From NCBI GenBank assembly GCA_016756725.1, contig JAESII010000004.1, positions 597,472-661,471 of the forward strand: a stretch of 64,000 nt of DNA. The letters are read 5' to 3'. The notes under the pieces were generated by a model that saw only the letters and a list, made by a program, of their open reading frames with translations, ran no database searches and was not told the DNA's origin. The translations under genes and the position numbers were made by a program. Origin of the DNA: Synergistaceae bacterium. GTDB taxonomy: Bacteria > Synergistota > Synergistia > Synergistales > Aminithiophilaceae. This document shows, piece by piece, positions 1-12,167 of this stretch (within the stretch, counting starts at the first letter, position 1; every line of letters starts with the position of its first letter).

Positions 1-9
1 CCTCTGGGC

Positions 10-3000
10 GGTTCATCCCCACGTGCGTGGGGAACACCTGAACTCCCCTCTCAAGGCGATATATAGGTTCGGTTCATCCCCACGTGCGTGGGGAACACAG
101 CTCATGAACACACCATAGCTGCTGTTTGTGCGGTTCATCCCCACGTGCGTGGGGAACACGTTCCTCTCATCTCCTCTACATCAACGGATCCCGGTTCATC
201 CCCACGTGCGTGGGGAACACCGTCGACGTCGCCCTTCTCCCACGAGGGGGGCCGGTTCATCCCCACGTGCGTGGGGAACACTCCCCGAAGGGGAGGCCAG
301 CGAGCTCCGTTGCTGGTTCATCCCCACGTGCGTGGGGAACACAGCCCCGCGCTGGGAGACGGTCGGTGCGTCGCCTGGTTCATCCCCACGTGCGTGGGGA
401 ACACCTGACGCCTCCCGTAGTTCTTCCAATAGGGTACGGTTCATCCCCACGTGCGTGGGGAACACTCGGCGAGGGAGGAGGCGGTACTCGGAGACGACGG
501 TTCATCCCCACGTGCGTGGGGAACACCCCCCGCGTGGCCTTTTTGTGTTTCGAGGCGCCGGTTCATCCCCACGTGCGTGGGGAACACGTCTCGGCGCCGA
601 GCTGAGTCCTCAGGCGGTCCGGTTCATCCCCACGTGCGTGGGGAACACTTCTACGGGGGTGTCCCGGCGTTCGTCGGGCGCGGTTCATCCCCACGTGCGT
701 GGGGAACACCTTTTGGAATTGGGTCTGCCGGCCTATCCCATCGGTTCATCCCCACGTGCGTGGGGAACACCCGCGTGGGCCGGAACGGACGTCTCTACAA
801 GACGGTTCATCCCCACGTGCGTGGGGAACACCAGTCCTGGGGGGCCTCCACGAGGCGCTCCAGCGGTTCATCCCCACGTGCGTGGGGAACACAAGACAAC
901 GCCGATCCGCTCAAGCTGGGTCGCCGGTTCATCCCCACGTGCGTGGGGAACACGGTGCCGCCTCCGGAACGCTGAAAACCGTCGCTGGTTCATCCCCACG
1001 TGCGTGGGGAACACTTCCGGTAGTTGCCCTCGAGGACTTTGGGGAAAGGTTCATCCCCACGTGCGTGGGGAACACTATTTCGGAGAGGCGCTGCAATCGG
1101 CTGCCGCCGGTTCATCCCCACGTGCGTGGGGAACACAGCGACCGGAACGCCTTTTTGCCCCTCTTTGGCGGTTCATCCCCACGTGCGTGGGGAACACGTC
1201 GTCGCGTCGATGCTGCTGGCATCGATGGCCGGTTCATCCCCACGTGCGTGGGGAACACTTCTCGATCCGCGCCCCCCTGGGTGGGATAATCGGTTCATCC
1301 CCACGTGCGTGGGGAACACCTGAGGCAATTCCATCAGAAAAACCAGGTCTTCGGTTCATCCCCACGTGCGTGGGGAACACTTGACCCCCCCGGGGGGGGC
1401 GGAAAAAAGGGGGGGGGTTCATCCCCACGTGCGTGGGGAACACGCTGGCGCCGCTCCCCAAATAGGCTGGCTGGGCGGTTCATCCCCACGTGCGTGGGGA
1501 ACACAGGTCGTGATGACGGCTGAGGATTTCCGTGCCCGGTTCATCCCCACGTGCGTGGGGAACACGGAATTTGACCGCCAACTTCTTGTCGTCAGCCTGG
1601 TTCATCCCCACGTGCGTGGGGAACACGTCAATGAAATCGTAGAATCGGATGGGGTAATCGGTTCATCCCCACGTGCGTGGGGAACACCTCAACTCCGCCG
1701 TCCTTGCGCCATAGAATCCACGGTTCATCCCCACGTGCGTGGGGAACACCCCCCGCGTGGCCTTTTTGTGTTTATAGCCGCCGGTTCATCCCCACGTGCG
1801 TGGGGAACACGCTACGAACCGTTCACTGTTCCTGAGGGAATCCGGTTCATCCCCACGTGCGTGGGGAACACCCCTGTTAATCCCAGGAATCTGCCGAGGT
1901 TCTCGGTTCATCCCCACGTGCGTGGGGAACACGCGGGAGATCTTCTGGCGGGAACCCCGACAACGGGTTCATCCCCACGTGCGTGGGGAACACTGAATAT
2001 GCCTCTAGAGAAGGCCGCTGCAATGCGGTTCATCCCCACGTGCGTGGGGAACACTCCGATAGGACTCGTCATTGCGGCTGTGGCGGCGGTTCATCCCCAC
2101 GTGCGTGGGGAACACGCCTTCTGCGCAGCGTCCTTTGCTGCCTGATACGGTTCATCCCCACGTGCGTGGGGAACACACCAAGAAAAGGACAGCCGACCTG
2201 ATCAGACGCGGTTCATCCCCACGTGCGTGGGGAACACCCTCATCGCGCTTTTCACCGGGCCCATTTCAACGGTTCATCCCCACGTGCGTGGGGAACACCG
2301 CCGCGTGGCGCTTCAGGGAATATAGGCATTCGGTTCATCCCCACGTGCGTGGGGAACACGCCAGGGCAGGGAGCAGGTAGAGATCGAGTGCCGGTTCATC
2401 CCCACGTGCGTGGGGAACACCAGGGCAAGATCGCCGACCGTGGGGGCAACAGCGGTTCATCCCCACGTGCGTGGGGAACACAAGAGATGGCCCCTCGGGG
2501 TCGTGGCCGACCACGGTTCATCCCCACGTGCGTGGGGAACACATTCCTCCATCCTGTCTCTTAACTGTTCGATACGGTTCATCCCCACGTGCGTGGGGAA
2601 CACCTTTTTCTTCGTCCACGGTGTGTCCCGTCAGGCGGTTCATCCCCACGTGCGTGGGGAACACAACGCCCCAACGAAGCCCCAAAGGAATTTGTCCGGT
2701 TCATCCCCACGTGCGTGGGGAACACGCGAACGTCATCATGTCCACCATCGCCACCTTCGGTTCATCCCCACGTGCGTGGGGAACACCCGAAGACCGCCCC
2801 TTGGATGTTAACTTTTTACGGTTCATCCCCACGTGCGTGGGGAACACGGGAAAAGGGTTGGCCTGTTGACTATTCCTCCCGGTTCATCCCCACGTGCGTG
2901 GGGAACACGTTTCTATCGGATGCTCCGAAAGGTAGCGTTGCGGTTCATCCCCACGTGCGTGGGGAACACCACGCAGGAGTAGACTGCTGAGAACCTCATG

Positions 3001-4067
3001 GCGGTTCATCCCCACGTGCGTGGGGAACACTCGACGGAGAACCTGCCAAAAAGGCCGGGCTTCGGTTCATCCCCACGTGCGTGGGGAACACAGAAGGAGA
3101 GGGAAGCCATCAAGGCGCGCAACCGGTTCATCCCCACGTGCGTGGGGAACACGCAAGACAGCTCCATTTCCGCGCGAGCAGTCGTGGTTCATCCCCACGT
3201 GCGTGGGGAACACGCAAGACAGCTCCATTTCCGCGCGAGCAGTCGTGGTTCATCCCCACGTGCGTGGGGAACACCTCCTGGTCGGTCATGCCGTTGATCA
3301 GCCGGGCGGTTCATCCCCACGTGCGTGGGGAACACGGGTTATCAGAGATGCCGCAGATATAGTGTATCGGTTCATCCCCACGTGCGTGGGGAACACCTGA
3401 CAATCGGGGCATTGCAGGTAATGTTCGCCGGTTCATCCCCACGTGCGTGGGGAACACTCAACAAAGCCTACGAAGACGGAATGCAATGACGGTTCATCCC
3501 CACGTGCGTGGGGAACACCTCTCGTCCGCAATGTTCGCATTGCAGCAGGGCGGTTCATCCCCACGTGCGTGGGGAACACCATACGGGAGGATGATTCGTG
3601 GCGGCTCCTCGCGGTTCATCCCCACGTGCGTGGGGAACACTTCCGCACAATCGGGGCATAGCAGCATATATTCGGTTCATCCCCACGTGCGTGGGGAACA
3701 CGTCCGCTGGAGCATCGGCCCGAGCATCAGGAGCGGTTCATCCCCACGTGCGTGGGGAACACCATTGGAGACTGGAAGCAACTATCACGCTCAGCGGTTC
3801 ATCCCCACGTGCGTGGGGAACACCCCATCCCCTCACCTCCTTTTATTCTGGTCTACGGTTCATCCCCACGTGCGTGGGGAACACGCTGGCCGGCCAACGT
3901 TCCCGGGGCTGCAGAGCGGTTCATCCCCACGTGCGTGGGGAACACATCTATACCGCGTCGCAATCGGCCTATGTGAGCGGTTCATCCCCACGTGCGTGGG
4001 GAACACTTCGTCATGTCCGCAAGGTCGGAAGTTGTGTCCGGTTCATCCCCACGTGCGTGGGGAACAC
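10..4067 (-). CRISPR. Type I-E CRISPR array, 67 repeats, continues past left edge
   Basis: A 28-bp invariant repeat recurs every 61-62 bp. On the plus strand it starts GGTTCATCCCC, has the palindromic core CCCCACGTGCGTGGGG and ends GGGGAACAC. The base before GG is usually C but varies, as expected for a PAM-derived repeat end. The repeat is the reverse complement of the E. coli-type I-E repeat, so transcription is on the minus strand and the leader lies at the 4068 end beside cas2. Spacing from 10 to 4040 gives 67 repeats and 66 full spacers. Bases 1-9 belong to another spacer. Two adjacent spacers (3153-3185 and 3214-3246) are identical. Confidence 0.98.
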
Positions 4068-4098
4068 TCTCTTTTCTGCGGTAAAGAGGTTGCGTAAG
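4068..4098 (-). promoter_or_regulatory. Leader-proximal sequence of the I-E array
   Basis: This short stretch separates the cas2 stop from the first repeat. In I-E loci the leader sits exactly here and holds the array promoter and integration signals. The gap is only about 31 bp, so the promoter probably extends back into the cas2 coding sequence. I could not pick a convincing -35/-10 pair. Confidence 0.5.
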
Positions 4099-5307
<1,209 letters not shown>

Positions 5308-5311
<4 letters not shown>

Positions 5312-5868
5312 AGCCTTTTCAAAAGAAGGAGGCCACAACCGAATGCCTTGGCGGGGCCGATCCCTTGTTTTATCAGAAGAAGCAGCGCCTCCGGGTCATG
5401 AGGGGCTAGAAGGCCTTCGTAGTCGACACTGACGATTTTGCCTGGGATCCCGGCTTTCCTGAAGTGCATTTCCTCTCGGTGGCTGACGATGACTTTTTCA
5501 AAGGAGCAGATGCCTTCCGTTTTTCGGATCAGCCAGTTCCGAAGGCTGTCCTCTCCGACGACAGGAACGCGACATCGGGCCTGGGAGAGTCGTTTGACAG
5601 GATTGGCTCTTAAGGTGAACGCGTAAGGTGAAGGGCTGAGGCGAATGTCAAAAGGGTTCGCGCGAAGGAGATAATCGCCTTCAACAGGCAAGGGTTCCCT
5701 GTCAGATAGCATGATGACGGAAAGGTTCTTGCCGTTACAGTCTGCTCGAAAAAGGAACGGGCGCCGCGTTCCTTCCTCTCCAGGGAAAGCCTTCCATAAA
5801 ATACGGTGAAGAGAGTAGGGGTTTTTTCCCAGAGATGACGGAAGCTGCCATTTGCTAAGGTACATCAT
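5308..5868 (-). CDS. cas6e: Cas6e crRNA endoribonuclease
   Basis: Processes pre-crRNA of the I-E array by cutting at the base of the repeat hairpin, and stays in Cascade. About 186 aa. It starts MMYLSKWQLPSSLGKNPYSL and ends with the RAMP glycine-rich loop GIGPAKAFGCGLLLLKRL. A GGGGG ribosome site precedes two adjacent ATGs at 5868 and 5865, either of which could be used. The start lies inside the end of cas5e. The longer open frame up to 6030 is cas5e in another frame. Confidence 0.93.
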
Positions 5869-6511
5869 GTGCCCCCTCTCCTGCGACGTATACATAAACG
5901 AGGCGGGTTTCGAATTGACGGCTGCCTGCGATCGGCAAGTCGCGGATGCGCATGGCGACGGCATTTTGTGTGGGTTTTTCTTCGCTGTAAATGGTTCCCG
6001 AGCCGGGATCGACGGCACGGAGAGCTTCATCGAAGGATGAGGCGAGGAGGTAGGTCTCGAAGAGAGGGCGTCCCAGGGGGCAGCTTCGTCTGCCCAGGTA
6101 GGGCGTCAGTTCAGGTTGCTGAAGAGTTTCTCCGAGGCGATCCAGATCATAGGCGGCCTTTTCGCTCTGCCAGAGGGCGAGGGTGAAAGATGTGTCTTCA
6201 AGGTATTCCCGGCGGGTAATCTCTGTTTCTTTGGGACCGCTTTTTACGGTGCGAACGTTCTGGACGGTGTGGAAATCCACCATACGCGTTGCCAGGTAAG
6301 GAGATTTGTCACGCCGGACGGCATAGGAGTAGGAACGATTCAGGTTTGCCAGGGCCTCCTTTTCGTTGCGCCTCAGGCCGAGGCAGGCGCCAAGAAGTCC
6401 CGTGACTCCCGATCGGGTGGGAAAAAGCTCCGTCGGCCTGTAGGTTTCGAAAGTATGACCACCCCAGGCCTGAAAGAGCCCCTGGAGCTTGATGATCAGG
6501 TAGCGTGCCAC
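5855..6511 (-). CDS. cas5e: Cas5e Cascade subunit
   Basis: RAMP-fold subunit that caps the 5' handle of the crRNA in I-E Cascade. 218 aa. The N-terminus (ARYLIIKLQGLFQAWGG, then PTRSGVTGLLGACLGL) is diagnostic of Cas5e/CasD. The position between cas7e (4 bp upstream) and cas6e (overlapping) matches the canonical order. Confidence 0.95.
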   Translation of the reverse strand: MARYLIIKLQGLFQAWGGHTFETYRPTELFPTRSGVTGLLGACLGLRRNEKEALANLNRSYSYAVRRDKSPYLATRMVDFHTVQNVRTVKSGPKETEITRREYLEDTSFTLALWQSEKAAYDLDRLGETLQQPELTPYLGRRSCPLGRPLFETYLLASSFDEALRAVDPGSGTIYSEEKPTQNAVAMRIRDLPIAGSRQFETRLVYVYVAGEGAHDVP

Positions 6512-6515
6512 GACC

Positions 6516-7691
6516 TCACCGGCCGATCCAGTTCAGCAGGTCCGATAGTTTCCCCTTTTGCTCGGTTTGATCCATAAAAGGGGTGTCGTGAAGAGAAAAA
6601 ACGGCGCTTTCTTCCTCGAGCCCATAGCCACGGTGAATTTTCTCCCAATACTCAGCCAGCGCGTTGATGGAAGGCTGCATGAACCCCTCTGTTTTCCTGG
6701 CGCGCACGGGTTTCTCAAAGGCATTATGGAGAGCGATGGGCATGGGCGAGCGGACGACGAAGACAAGGTCGGCCAGGCTGTAAGAGGCGAAGCTCCGTTG
6801 TTTGCCCGTGGGAACGACAGTGGCGAAAAGCTCTGTGAAGCCTTTGGCCGTCTCCAATGCCCTTGTGCTGTCGCCGCCGAGGTTTTCCGTCAGAAGCTTC
6901 ATGTTGATGGAGGCATAGCGGTAGAAGACACCGGCTCCGAACTCCTGGCTGTTGAGGTGGCCCGCGCCCGCCTCTTCTGCGGCCTCTTCTTTGAGGTCGT
7001 CCATGGCGGTGAACCAGTCGATCTCGGCTTCCATGGCGTGGGTCGTGATGGAGTGGGCCATCGATAGAGCCCCCTCGACGTTTTGAAGAATGCCTGAGGC
7101 GCACATCCGTCCTGACAGGGCGATGTCGGTGCAGGAGATTCCCGCGGCGAGATACTCTTTGGAGCCTTTTTCTAGGGCCTTTGTCAATCCTTCGAGATGA
7201 TTGTTTTTAGATCCCTTTTTCCCCTTGCCTTTTTTCTTTTTGTCACTATCTTCTTTTTCGTCGCTTTCGTCAGTGTTTTCAAGAAGTGCTATCAATTCCT
7301 CTTCAGTGATGGTTTTTTCATCGATGTAGTTCTTTGCTATTGTAGCCAGGTGCTCCATCTCGTCGGCGATCCAAGGGGTAACCACCTTGTTGGCCATATT
7401 GGATACAGAAATGATCAATCGCAGTGTGCCATCTGAATATGAATTGAATCTTTCCAGCCTTCTGAAGTGATTAAATAAATCATTGTCTTGCCTGGTTCGT
7501 GTAGAAGGAGCACCAAAGAGTTCTCTGTATCTTTGGCTCATGCGTATGGCTCTTTTTAGGCACTGGCTGGAGACGCGTATTCGTCGAACTCCGCCAAAGT
7601 GTGCCGATTTCTGCATGTTCATATCGTCTCGATTGAGACATGAAGAGCTATGGGAAATCAGGGCATGAAGGTTTAGGAAGTTCAGGTTCAT
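6516..7691 (-). CDS. cas7e: Cas7e (CasC/Cse4) Cascade backbone
   Basis: Forms the six-fold backbone of I-E Cascade along the crRNA spacer. 391 aa, with the family N-terminus NLHALISHSSSCLNRDD followed by GGVRRIRVSSQCLKRAIR. A lysine/glycine-rich, low-complexity loop (KKKKGKGKKGSKN, around residue 150) interrupts the middle and is probably a surface insertion. It follows cse2 by 19 bp. Confidence 0.95.
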   Translation of the reverse strand: MNLNFLNLHALISHSSSCLNRDDMNMQKSAHFGGVRRIRVSSQCLKRAIRMSQRYRELFGAPSTRTRQDNDLFNHFRRLERFNSYSDGTLRLIISVSNMANKVVTPWIADEMEHLATIAKNYIDEKTITEEELIALLENTDESDEKEDSDKKKKGKGKKGSKNNHLEGLTKALEKGSKEYLAAGISCTDIALSGRMCASGILQNVEGALSMAHSITTHAMEAEIDWFTAMDDLKEEAAEEAGAGHLNSQEFGAGVFYRYASINMKLLTENLGGDSTRALETAKGFTELFATVVPTGKQRSFASYSLADLVFVVRSPMPIALHNAFEKPVRARKTEGFMQPSINALAEYWEKIHRGYGLEEESAVFSLHDTPFMDQTEQKGKLSDLLNWIGR

Positions 7692-7710
7692 TTCAAGGTC
7701 CTCCTTTGTG

Positions 7711-8157
7711 TTATGAGCTTGATTTGCTATGGCTCAGAAAATAGTCTTTGGCTATATTTCTCTTCTGTGATTCTCCCCAATACAAGAGGGTTTCTCCAAA
7801 GAACTGCCAATTCAGTGTCGGATTGCTGAATCTGAGTAAGCGGCGCAGGTGTAGGATGTCCAGAGGGAATTCGGAGCGCAGAAGCTGAAAGAGTCGTTGC
7901 TCGGAAATCTTCTTTTCTCCCTGGGCCAGGCCTTGGCCCAGGGAAGGGGCCTGGGGGTGATGGCCTGCCCAGGGGAGCATGAAGATGACACGCTGCCATT
8001 GGGGCGTCGGGGGTGCCCCTTCGGGCAGAAGTCTGTAGAAGGCTCCGTGGAGGACAAGATCCTCTGGAAGGGACGCTCTTCGAATGTCGGCCTTGGGGCC
8101 GCTTTTCATTGCCTCGAAGGTGGTTTTTATTCGGACGAAATCTATTTCTGATTTCAT
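7711..8157 (-). CDS. cse2: Cse2 (CasB) Cascade small subunit
   Basis: Small helical subunit that stabilises the R-loop in I-E Cascade. 148 aa. The order cse1-cse2-cas7e and the short helical pattern with an RVIFMLPWAG segment support the call; the family has few invariant motifs. The ATG at 8157 follows a GGAGG site. An overlapping open frame of similar length is a shadow. Confidence 0.85.
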   Translation of the reverse strand: MKSEIDFVRIKTTFEAMKSGPKADIRRASLPEDLVLHGAFYRLLPEGAPPTPQWQRVIFMLPWAGHHPQAPSLGQGLAQGEKKISEQRLFQLLRSEFPLDILHLRRLLRFSNPTLNWQFFGETLLYWGESQKRNIAKDYFLSHSKSSS

Positions 8158-8190
8158 GAAGTAGCATGCCTCCTTTCGTTCGGTTTGATT

Positions 8191-9651
8191 TTATTCTTCA
8201 AGTGGTTTGCGTAAGTCCTTCATGGCCTTGGTCAGCGTTCTCTGTGTGATGGAGTAGGCCTTGAGCCCTTTGGGTTGGCTCAGGTAGGGTGTGGTCACTT
8301 CCTCGAAGATGTCGCGGCAGACCTGTTCCAATTTCTCGGCGAGATCAAGGCAAAAGGCCTTTTCCTCATCCCACTTGGTTTCCTGGAGGGACTGATGCAT
8401 GAGGGCTTCCGTCCGCTGGAAGAAAAGATCTCTTGCGTTGGCTTTAAAGCTTTTTCCGTTTTTCGAGCAGTTTTCCCCGAATCCGTAAAGTTTCTTCTCT
8501 AGCATTTCTCCATAGGCCAGAGCGAGTCGGACCCGGCCGTGAATGTCGTCAATGTGCTCGGGCCAGCCGGCCCCGATGGTGATCATGTCATGGTGGCGAC
8601 GGGTGATGAGGGCCTGTTTGTTGGAATAGCCGCCGACGCTGAGAACGAGGGGGCTGTGGGGGGCGATCGCGCGGTAGTGCTGCAGGACCAGGGCCGGCTC
8701 CTTTTCGTCGCTGTCGATCATGATGTCGGAAAACCTGGCCCAGGGAGGGATGTCATTGCTATAGGTCACGGGGAACCATTTCTCCTTCGCCAGAACCCTC
8801 GGGCTGTGAGGATGAGGCCAAAGGGGGCCCTCAAGAGTGTAAGCAAATTTTCTTTTTCCAAAGAAGCGAACTCTCATCCCTGCCTCGGCTCCGCAGCCGC
8901 TGCAGGTGTCGCGCTCCCTTTCCCAGGAAAGCAGGAGGCTCGCCGGCTGCCAGAAAAGGCCTCGGACGAGTCCGATCCGAGAGGTGTTCAGCTTCTCGCC
9001 CGCGGTTATTTTGTCGACCCAGTTGGGCTCGTCGCGCCTTTGGTCGTTGTGGGAGGCGAATCTGTTTCGAATAAAATCGCTGGGCAGAATGTTTTGCCAG
9101 ATCATGCGGCGGAGATCGGCGTCGAAGACAAGCGTCGTGATGGGGTTGGCCTTTCTGAGAGGGTCCTTAAACCCTCCTCCGAAAGAGGGTGCTCCCGTTG
9201 CCTGGTTGAAAAGAGCGATGGCGGCACAGGAGGGGCAGAGGCACTGAATGTCATCTTTGTTGTTGAAGAGGCAGGCCGTTTCGTCCCCCTCGGGCAGGCC
9301 CGGGAGGAGTTTCTGGATGCCCGTGACGTTTTGGTCCTTCGCGTCTCGGTCCTGCATGAAGGGCGTCGTTTGATGATTCAGGTCGAACCATGACTTCTTT
9401 GCCTCGGCGGCACGGCGGTAACGGTCCCTGTCGAGAGGCTTCTCCAGGCGCAACAGGAGATTCCTGTCGTCTTCCGGTGTGAGGATGGCCTGAACCAGGC
9501 ACACGAGGAGCTGCAGCGCGGCCATCTCCATGTCGTCTCTTCTGTGGGAGAGGGCATAGGAGACGTCGCTGCACAGCAGCTCTTCGAGCGTGATCTGCTG
9601 TGGCTCGTCTCCGGCGGTTACGGGAACCCAGGGGTCTTCGAGAAGGTTCAT
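8191..9651 (-). CDS. cse1: Cse1 (CasA/Cas8e) Cascade large subunit
   Basis: Large subunit of I-E Cascade that recognises the PAM and recruits Cas3. 486 aa from the ATG at 9651, which begins MNLLEDPWVPV, the typical family N-terminus. Cysteine pairs (CLCPSC near residue 160, CSGC near 260) suggest the usual zinc site. The start overlaps the cas3 stop as ATGA. Codons upstream of 9651 are cas3 sequence and were excluded. Confidence 0.95.
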   Translation of the reverse strand: MNLLEDPWVPVTAGDEPQQITLEELLCSDVSYALSHRRDDMEMAALQLLVCLVQAILTPEDDRNLLLRLEKPLDRDRYRRAAEAKKSWFDLNHQTTPFMQDRDAKDQNVTGIQKLLPGLPEGDETACLFNNKDDIQCLCPSCAAIALFNQATGAPSFGGGFKDPLRKANPITTLVFDADLRRMIWQNILPSDFIRNRFASHNDQRRDEPNWVDKITAGEKLNTSRIGLVRGLFWQPASLLLSWERERDTCSGCGAEAGMRVRFFGKRKFAYTLEGPLWPHPHSPRVLAKEKWFPVTYSNDIPPWARFSDIMIDSDEKEPALVLQHYRAIAPHSPLVLSVGGYSNKQALITRRHHDMITIGAGWPEHIDDIHGRVRLALAYGEMLEKKLYGFGENCSKNGKSFKANARDLFFQRTEALMHQSLQETKWDEEKAFCLDLAEKLEQVCRDIFEEVTTPYLSQPKGLKAYSITQRTLTKAMKDLRKPLEE

Positions 9652-12167
9652 CCTTTGCGTCTCACCCTTTCCAGGCCCCTTTCGGGGGAATAGCGGAGGG
9701 CTAAGGGGGTTGAGGCGGACCACCCCTCGCCTTCCGTGGTGACGGGAAGAAGATGGAATCCGTCGATATTTTCCAGTTTTGCCAGATACTTCTTCCAGCT
9801 AGCGGGGACCGTGATGGACTGGAGGTAGACCACTTCGTGGGAGGAAGGATCGGGACGGATCGAGTCGAGGGCCGTCCCCGCGTCATCGAGGAGGTTTTGG
9901 GACCGGCCGTCGTAGGGGAGAAGGGTCAGGCTCGTCTCCCCGTCGCGGGTAAGGCCTGCGGTGTTTTCGTCCGTATCGGCAAGATCGAGGGCAGATTGAG
10001 ACAGGATGTGAGCGGCAAAATTCCTGCCCTGTTGTCTGTTCTGCCAGTCCTCGTGGGCAGCCGAGATATTGTGGGGTTCTCCATCGCAGGGAGAATCGCC
10101 GTAGACGATCTCGATCCATTCCCGGTAGGCCTGAGGAAAGCGGATTGACGAAGTCCCTTCCAGGAGGTGGCGAGTGCGCCAGAGCAGGGCCGCATTGTCG
10201 TAGATGAGACAATGAAGGCCGAAGTCGTCTTCCGGAGGGGCCAGGACGAGAGCCCTCGGAAGGCCGTCCACGTGGAGAGCGCTGTGGCGATGGAGACGAC
10301 CCAGCCGCTGAAAGAGGATGTCGACGGGGCAGAGTTGGGAGACCATGAAGTCGGAATCCAGATCGAGGCTCTGTTCCGCGACCTGGGTGGCGACCAGGAT
10401 GCGGCCCTGCCCCGCTCTCCGGTCGGGGCCGTAGTTTTTCACGACCGATTCCTCGATGCGGGAGCGGTCTTTGAAGGTGTACCGGGCGTGGAAGAGGTCG
10501 ACGGGGACTTCGGCCCTTGCTCGCAGTTTTTCCGCAATCGCCTGGGCGTGATCCACGAGGTTGCAGATGACAGCTACGGTCTGTCCTTGGGCGGCCTCGG
10601 TGATGAGCCTGTCGTAGACGCTTTCGTCAGGAAGGGCCTCCTGGCCTCGGTGGACATCGATGTGGACGGTTCGTTCCGGCGTCGGGTCGTCGGGAACGAG
10701 GAAACGGCTCTCTTCGGCTGTGGCGAGTGAGAGGAGAGGGTAGGGAGCGGGATCGCCGGGAGAGACCTCTTTCCCGTTCCAGTTTCGGAGAAGTTCCTGC
10801 AATCTCCGGGCCTGGAGCGTGGCCGAGAGGAGTATGGCGCAGCCCCCTGCCTTGCGGTGCTGCTCAAGGACATCGTCCATGAGGCCGTTCATGTAGCTGT
10901 CGTAGGCGTGGACTTCATCGACGATAAGGACGCTGCGGGAGATGGCGAAGGACCGAACGAAGCCGTGCCGGACGGGCAGGGCGCTCAGGAGGATCTGATC
11001 CAAGGTGCAGACGCCGATCTGACCCAGGAGGGCTCGCTTCTTGCCGGCCGTAAGCCAGCGGGAACACTGGGCCGCGCCGTCTTCAGGCGGGGCGGAAGAG
11101 CCCCGTTCGACGAGGGATTGAAACCCCCTGTTGAATCGTGATTTCCCGTGAGCCAGGACGACGTTGGCCGATTCGGGGAAGAGAAGAGGGGCGACCTTCT
11201 GCAGGCGATCGAACATGGCGTTGGCCGTGGCCTGAGTGGGGAGAGCGAAAAGGATCGAATCAGCCCGGTCTTCGGCCAGCCACTGCGAGGCGAGGGAGAG
11301 GGCCGCTTCCGTTTTTCCCGACCCTGTCGGGGCTTCCATGACGGCCAGAAGAGGAGCGGCGATGCCGGGGCCGGAAGAGGCGACTTTCTGGATTCCCCGG
11401 GGCGATCGGGAAGGGAAAAGGCCGGCCATTCCGTGAAGGCCCGATCGGCTGCGGACGAGTCCGCATTCGGTCAGGGCCCGGTCGGCGGCTTCAAGGCGAC
11501 TTTGCAGATAGTCCTGGGGTTCCCTGTTGGCCGGACAGTGGGGAAACCATGTTTCGTTCGAGGCGATCCAATCGCAGACGGAACAAAAGCCGTAGAGGCC
11601 ATCGGGGGGGTCTTCGGCGGGCCACTGCTCGTCTGTGTCGGGCAAGAAGAGTCCGCGCGCCAGAGAAATCAGGGTCTGCCGGGTTTTTTGGTCTCTTTGT
11701 TGCCAGAGGGCAGGAGCATAAGAACGAGAAACGTTTCGAAGGGAGCCGATTTGCAGAGAGCCGTGATGGGCGGCGACGGCCCTCATCCAGAGATGGGGAA
11801 TGTCGGAGTAAGTCATTTGCCGGTCTCTGTCGAACCACTGGAGGCCTGCTGCTCCGTGAGGGTATTCTCGGCTTTGGATTTTTGGGAGATCGGTTAGATC
11901 CTGTGCCGGATAAAGTTTGCCGAGGAGGTTCGGTGCTTTCGCCTGAAAGCGAATGTCGGCCTTGCCAAGGTCGTGAAGGAAGAGAAAGAAAAGGATCCAG
12001 GCAAGCTGGTGATCGGTTCTGAGAGCTCTCTGTAGGGCGGGGCTTTTGTTCAGCCACCTTTGCCCCACGGTGACGGTGTCCAGGCTGTGGTAAATCAGCG
12101 GGTGCCACGAGTCGTCGCCTGTTTTTCCCCAGTAGAGGAAGCTTTCGTTAATGATTGCCGAAGTCAT
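9648..12167 (-). CDS. cas3: Cas3 helicase-nuclease
   Basis: Degrades target DNA after Cascade binding. 839 aa. The N-terminal HD nuclease shows HSLDT and FLHDLGKADIRFQ. The SF2 helicase has Walker A APTGSGKTEAAL, the DEVH box (VDEVHAYDSYM), SAT (LLSATLQ) and motif VI QRLGRLHRH. I prefer the ATG at 12167 because GGAGG lies 8 nt upstream; an ATG at 12182 is also in frame. It is the first gene of the I-E operon. Confidence 0.96.
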   Translation of the reverse strand: MTSAIINESFLYWGKTGDDSWHPLIYHSLDTVTVGQRWLNKSPALQRALRTDHQLAWILFFLFLHDLGKADIRFQAKAPNLLGKLYPAQDLTDLPKIQSREYPHGAAGLQWFDRDRQMTYSDIPHLWMRAVAAHHGSLQIGSLRNVSRSYAPALWQQRDQKTRQTLISLARGLFLPDTDEQWPAEDPPDGLYGFCSVCDWIASNETWFPHCPANREPQDYLQSRLEAADRALTECGLVRSRSGLHGMAGLFPSRSPRGIQKVASSGPGIAAPLLAVMEAPTGSGKTEAALSLASQWLAEDRADSILFALPTQATANAMFDRLQKVAPLLFPESANVVLAHGKSRFNRGFQSLVERGSSAPPEDGAAQCSRWLTAGKKRALLGQIGVCTLDQILLSALPVRHGFVRSFAISRSVLIVDEVHAYDSYMNGLMDDVLEQHRKAGGCAILLSATLQARRLQELLRNWNGKEVSPGDPAPYPLLSLATAEESRFLVPDDPTPERTVHIDVHRGQEALPDESVYDRLITEAAQGQTVAVICNLVDHAQAIAEKLRARAEVPVDLFHARYTFKDRSRIEESVVKNYGPDRRAGQGRILVATQVAEQSLDLDSDFMVSQLCPVDILFQRLGRLHRHSALHVDGLPRALVLAPPEDDFGLHCLIYDNAALLWRTRHLLEGTSSIRFPQAYREWIEIVYGDSPCDGEPHNISAAHEDWQNRQQGRNFAAHILSQSALDLADTDENTAGLTRDGETSLTLLPYDGRSQNLLDDAGTALDSIRPDPSSHEVVYLQSITVPASWKKYLAKLENIDGFHLLPVTTEGEGWSASTPLALRYSPERGLERVRRKG

